Assembly: GCA_031180725.1 (NCBI GenBank) | Contig: JAPSLO010000010.1 | Location: 1 to 64,000 of the forward strand | Source: Roseomonas sp. | Lineage (GTDB): Bacteria; Pseudomonadota; Alphaproteobacteria; Acetobacterales; Acetobacteraceae | Length of the DNA: 64,000 nucleotides | Direction: 5' to 3' | Part shown: one piece after another, positions 62,452 through 64,000 of the stretch | Layout: each line of letters opens with the position of its first letter | Numbering within the stretch: position 1 is the stretch's first letter | Program-made: the position numbers and the translations under genes | The notes under the pieces: model-generated | Told to the model about the DNA's origin: nothing | Databases searched by the model: none | The model's input: only the letters and a program-made list of their open reading frames with translations

Positions 62452-63420
62452 ATGCGAGACGCCACCAGGCTTACATTGCCCCGCCGTGGCCTGCTGGGCG
62501 CGGCGGCGCTGCTGGCCACGGCGGCTGACGAGGCCTATCCGAGCCGCCCCGTGCGGATCCTGCTCGGCCTGAGCGCCGGTGGGCTGGCCGACATCTCGGC
62601 CCGGCTCGTCGCACAGTCCCTGTCGGAACGGTTGGGCAAGCCGTTCGTCGTGGAGAACCGGCCGAGCGCCGGCGGCATCGTGGCCGCGCAAGCCGCCGCG
62701 CGCAGCGCGCCGGATGGGCACACGCTGATCTTCCTCTCCTCCACCGCTGCGATCAGCAAGGCGCTGTTCCGCAACCTGCCCTATGACCCCATCGCGGATT
62801 TCACGCCGGTCATCTCCGTCATCCATTTCGACCTGATCCTGATGACGCGGCCGGATTCGCCGCTGCGCAGCCTGGCGGACCTGCGCCAGCAACGGGACCG
62901 GCCGCTGGTGCTCGGCACCCATCCGAACGGGACGACGCAGTATCTGCTGGCGGAGGCCTTCCGGCTGCAGAGCGGCATTCCCTTCACCCTCGTCGCCTAT
63001 CGCAGCACGCCAGAGCTGTTCACCGCGCTTCAGCGCGGCGATGTGGACCTGACCATCGATGGCTATGCGGCGCTAAGCGGCCAGTTCGAGGCGGGCCAGA
63101 TTCGACCCATCGCCAGTTCCGGCCGCCAACGCTCGGCCCTGCTGCCGGAGGTGCCGACCTTCGCGGAGATCGGCGTTCCGAACTGCGAGCTTCTTGGCTG
63201 GAACGCGCTCTTCGCGCCGGCGGGCACCCCTGCCCAGATCACGCAGGTCCTGCACCGGGAGGTATTGGCCACGCTGCGCCTGCCCGCCACGCAGGCCCGC
63301 GTCCGACAGCTTGGGGTGGAGATCGGCGCGCTGGGGCCGGAGGAGATGGCGGCCCGCCTGCGCGATGACATCGTCTTGTACAATTCCGTCATAGATCGCG
63401 CCGGGCTCGAGCGGCAGTAA
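62452..63420 (+). CDS. Bug-family substrate-binding protein, island copy 2
   Basis: A protein of 322 residues. Short twin-arginine-like leader (LPRRGLLGAAALLATAADEA). ILLGLSAGGLADISARLVAQ, NRPSAGGIVAAQAAARSAPD and LVAYRSTPELFTALQRGDVD are Bug blocks; the usual VPYRGG loop is changed to VAYRSTP, so ligand contacts may differ from those of the other three copies. GGGGGAA lies 5 bases before the ATG. Divergent from the crotonase operon across operator sites 3 and 4. Confidence 0.89.
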   Translation: MRDATRLTLPRRGLLGAAALLATAADEAYPSRPVRILLGLSAGGLADISARLVAQSLSERLGKPFVVENRPSAGGIVAAQAAARSAPDGHTLIFLSSTAAISKALFRNLPYDPIADFTPVISVIHFDLILMTRPDSPLRSLADLRQQRDRPLVLGTHPNGTTQYLLAEAFRLQSGIPFTLVAYRSTPELFTALQRGDVDLTIDGYAALSGQFEAGQIRPIASSGRQRSALLPEVPTFAEIGVPNCELLGWNALFAPAGTPAQITQVLHREVLATLRLPATQARVRQLGVEIGALGPEEMAARLRDDIVLYNSVIDRAGLERQ

Positions 63421-63533
63421 CGCCGCGTCCGGGCGGGAATGATGGTCACCTCGAGGTAAGGCGGTACCGCTCGGCAGCGAGACGCCGCCCCCGCGTACCC
63501 ATTCACCCCGCACCGACCTGATCGGTCCAGCAC

Positions 63534-63896
63534 CTAGTTCCTGGCGGCTGCCCGCCCGGGGCCGAACAGAAGCAGCACCCGGTCCTGCAATCCCATTCGG
63601 TCCCAGGCCGTCTCCAGCCCGTTGGTCTGGCCGCGGCGGCGGAAGGCGCGTTCAACCCGCGCACGCTCCTCGGAGCGGAGTTCTGCCCAGAAGCGCACGA
63701 TCCAGGGAAATTGGCGCACCAGCGCCCGGGCCCGCAGTTCCGGCGTGGTTCTGGCCTGGACCGGCAGGAATGCCTCGGCTGGGCGGTAATCCAGCGGCGG
63801 AGGGCGCGCGGCGACGCTACCCCGGCTCGCTGCGGCCGTGGAGAGAAGCAACGCGGCCAGCGCCGCGTGGCCAACCTTTGATTGGACCCCCCTCAT
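63534..63896 (-). CDS. Small secreted hypothetical protein
   Basis: A protein of 120 residues. Signal peptide (VGHAALAALLLSTAAASRGS, cleavage near residue 30). The mature part is helical, Arg-rich and without cysteine: YRPAEAFLPVQARTTPELRA, RQFPWIVRFWAELRSEERAR, LQDRVLLLFGPG. It recalls small periplasmic DUF3106-like proteins but I cannot assign it. The start at 63896 is chosen by the signal peptide; GGAC is the only ribosome-like site. It converges with the Bug gene across 113 bases in which I see no clear terminator. Confidence 0.55.
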   Translation of the reverse strand: MRGVQSKVGHAALAALLLSTAAASRGSVAARPPPLDYRPAEAFLPVQARTTPELRARALVRQFPWIVRFWAELRSEERARVERAFRRRGQTNGLETAWDRMGLQDRVLLLFGPGRAAARN

Positions 63897-63971
63897 GTCC
63901 TGTCTAACGGATGAAACGGCATCGGGATGCGGCGCCCGCGCGCGATTTCGTGTGGCGGCAAGCGGCACCGT

Positions 63972-64000
63972 CTAGCCGAAGGCGCCGACCTCATGCGAGA
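63972..64000 (-). CDS. Possible C-terminal end of a minus-strand gene (partial)
   Basis: A TAG (63972-63974 on the minus strand) closes a frame reading ...SHEVGAFG from the right edge. Only eight or nine residues are visible, so this is a guess based on gene direction and codon use. Confidence 0.25.

Overview
The window is a very GC-rich stretch of bacterial chromosome. Gene density is high and there are many ATGA, GTGA and TGATG overlaps. The four Bug/TctC-type solute-binding proteins, the Rrf2-led suf operon and the general gene style point to an alphaproteobacterium, most likely a member of the Acetobacteraceae such as Roseomonas or a close relative. That placement is inference from gene content, since no rRNA marker is present. 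I saw no rRNA, tRNA, CRISPR array, insertion sequence or replication origin, and no gap between genes exceeds 300 bases.

Bases 1-6400: the end of an unidentified gene, a small secreted Asn-Gly repeat protein with a cysteine-rich secreted partner, two Bug-type binding proteins, an Ldh2-family dehydrogenase, a redoxin-like/2OG-Fe(II) oxygenase fusion and a TrmH-family RNA methyltransferase. Bases 6387-11419: an amine-oxidase-like flavoprotein, then a complete MlaE-MlaF-MlaD-lipoprotein set for phospholipid traffic across the envelope. Bases 11483-17743: a glycosyltransferase, a tiny membrane ORF, purD, xseA, an M23 peptidase and an SDR. Bases 17750-22315: a GNAT enzyme and an XRE-cupin regulator with tandem operators, an orphan phage-type lysin whose ribosome site lies in a perfect hairpin, and ftsK. 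Bases 22316-34062: housekeeping and accessory enzymes, including an SDR, a sugar-acid dehydratase, a two-component pair, a hydrolase, a MATE exporter, a thioesterase, an asparaginase-fold protein and an acyltransferase.

Bases 34196-40787 carry a full suf Fe-S assembly operon on the minus strand, in the order Rrf2 regulator, sufB, sufC, sufD, sufS, sufU, sufT-like, sufA-like. A perfect 10+10 bp inverted repeat lies just upstream. Bases 40896-47355 hold small enzymes and two DMT permeases. Bases 47430-51706 look like an envelope-glycan set: a membrane protein resembling GT-C enzymes, a methyltransferase, a polyprenyl-phosphate-type GT2, an SMR-type flippase candidate and a DUF3574 lipoprotein.

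Bases 51741-63420 form a catabolic island in which most parts occur twice: two crotonases, two paralogous alpha/beta-barrel proteins, two LigI-like amidohydrolases and two Bug binding proteins. There is one each of a CoA-transferase, an AMP-dependent CoA ligase, an HMG-CoA-lyase-like enzyme and a LysR regulator. Four copies of TGATGC-N7-GCATCA lie before its transcription units, at nearly matched distances from the starts (72-73 bases for the CoA-enzyme operons, 103-104 bases for the binding proteins). I take this as one regulon for uptake and CoA-dependent breakdown of an organic acid that the sequence does not identify.

Two intergenic elements (23213-23310 and 27945-28020) carry the same series of hairpins, with different but self-complementary stems and conserved GAAT/AAGT/GRAT loops. 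They are the clearest signal in the window not explained by genes.
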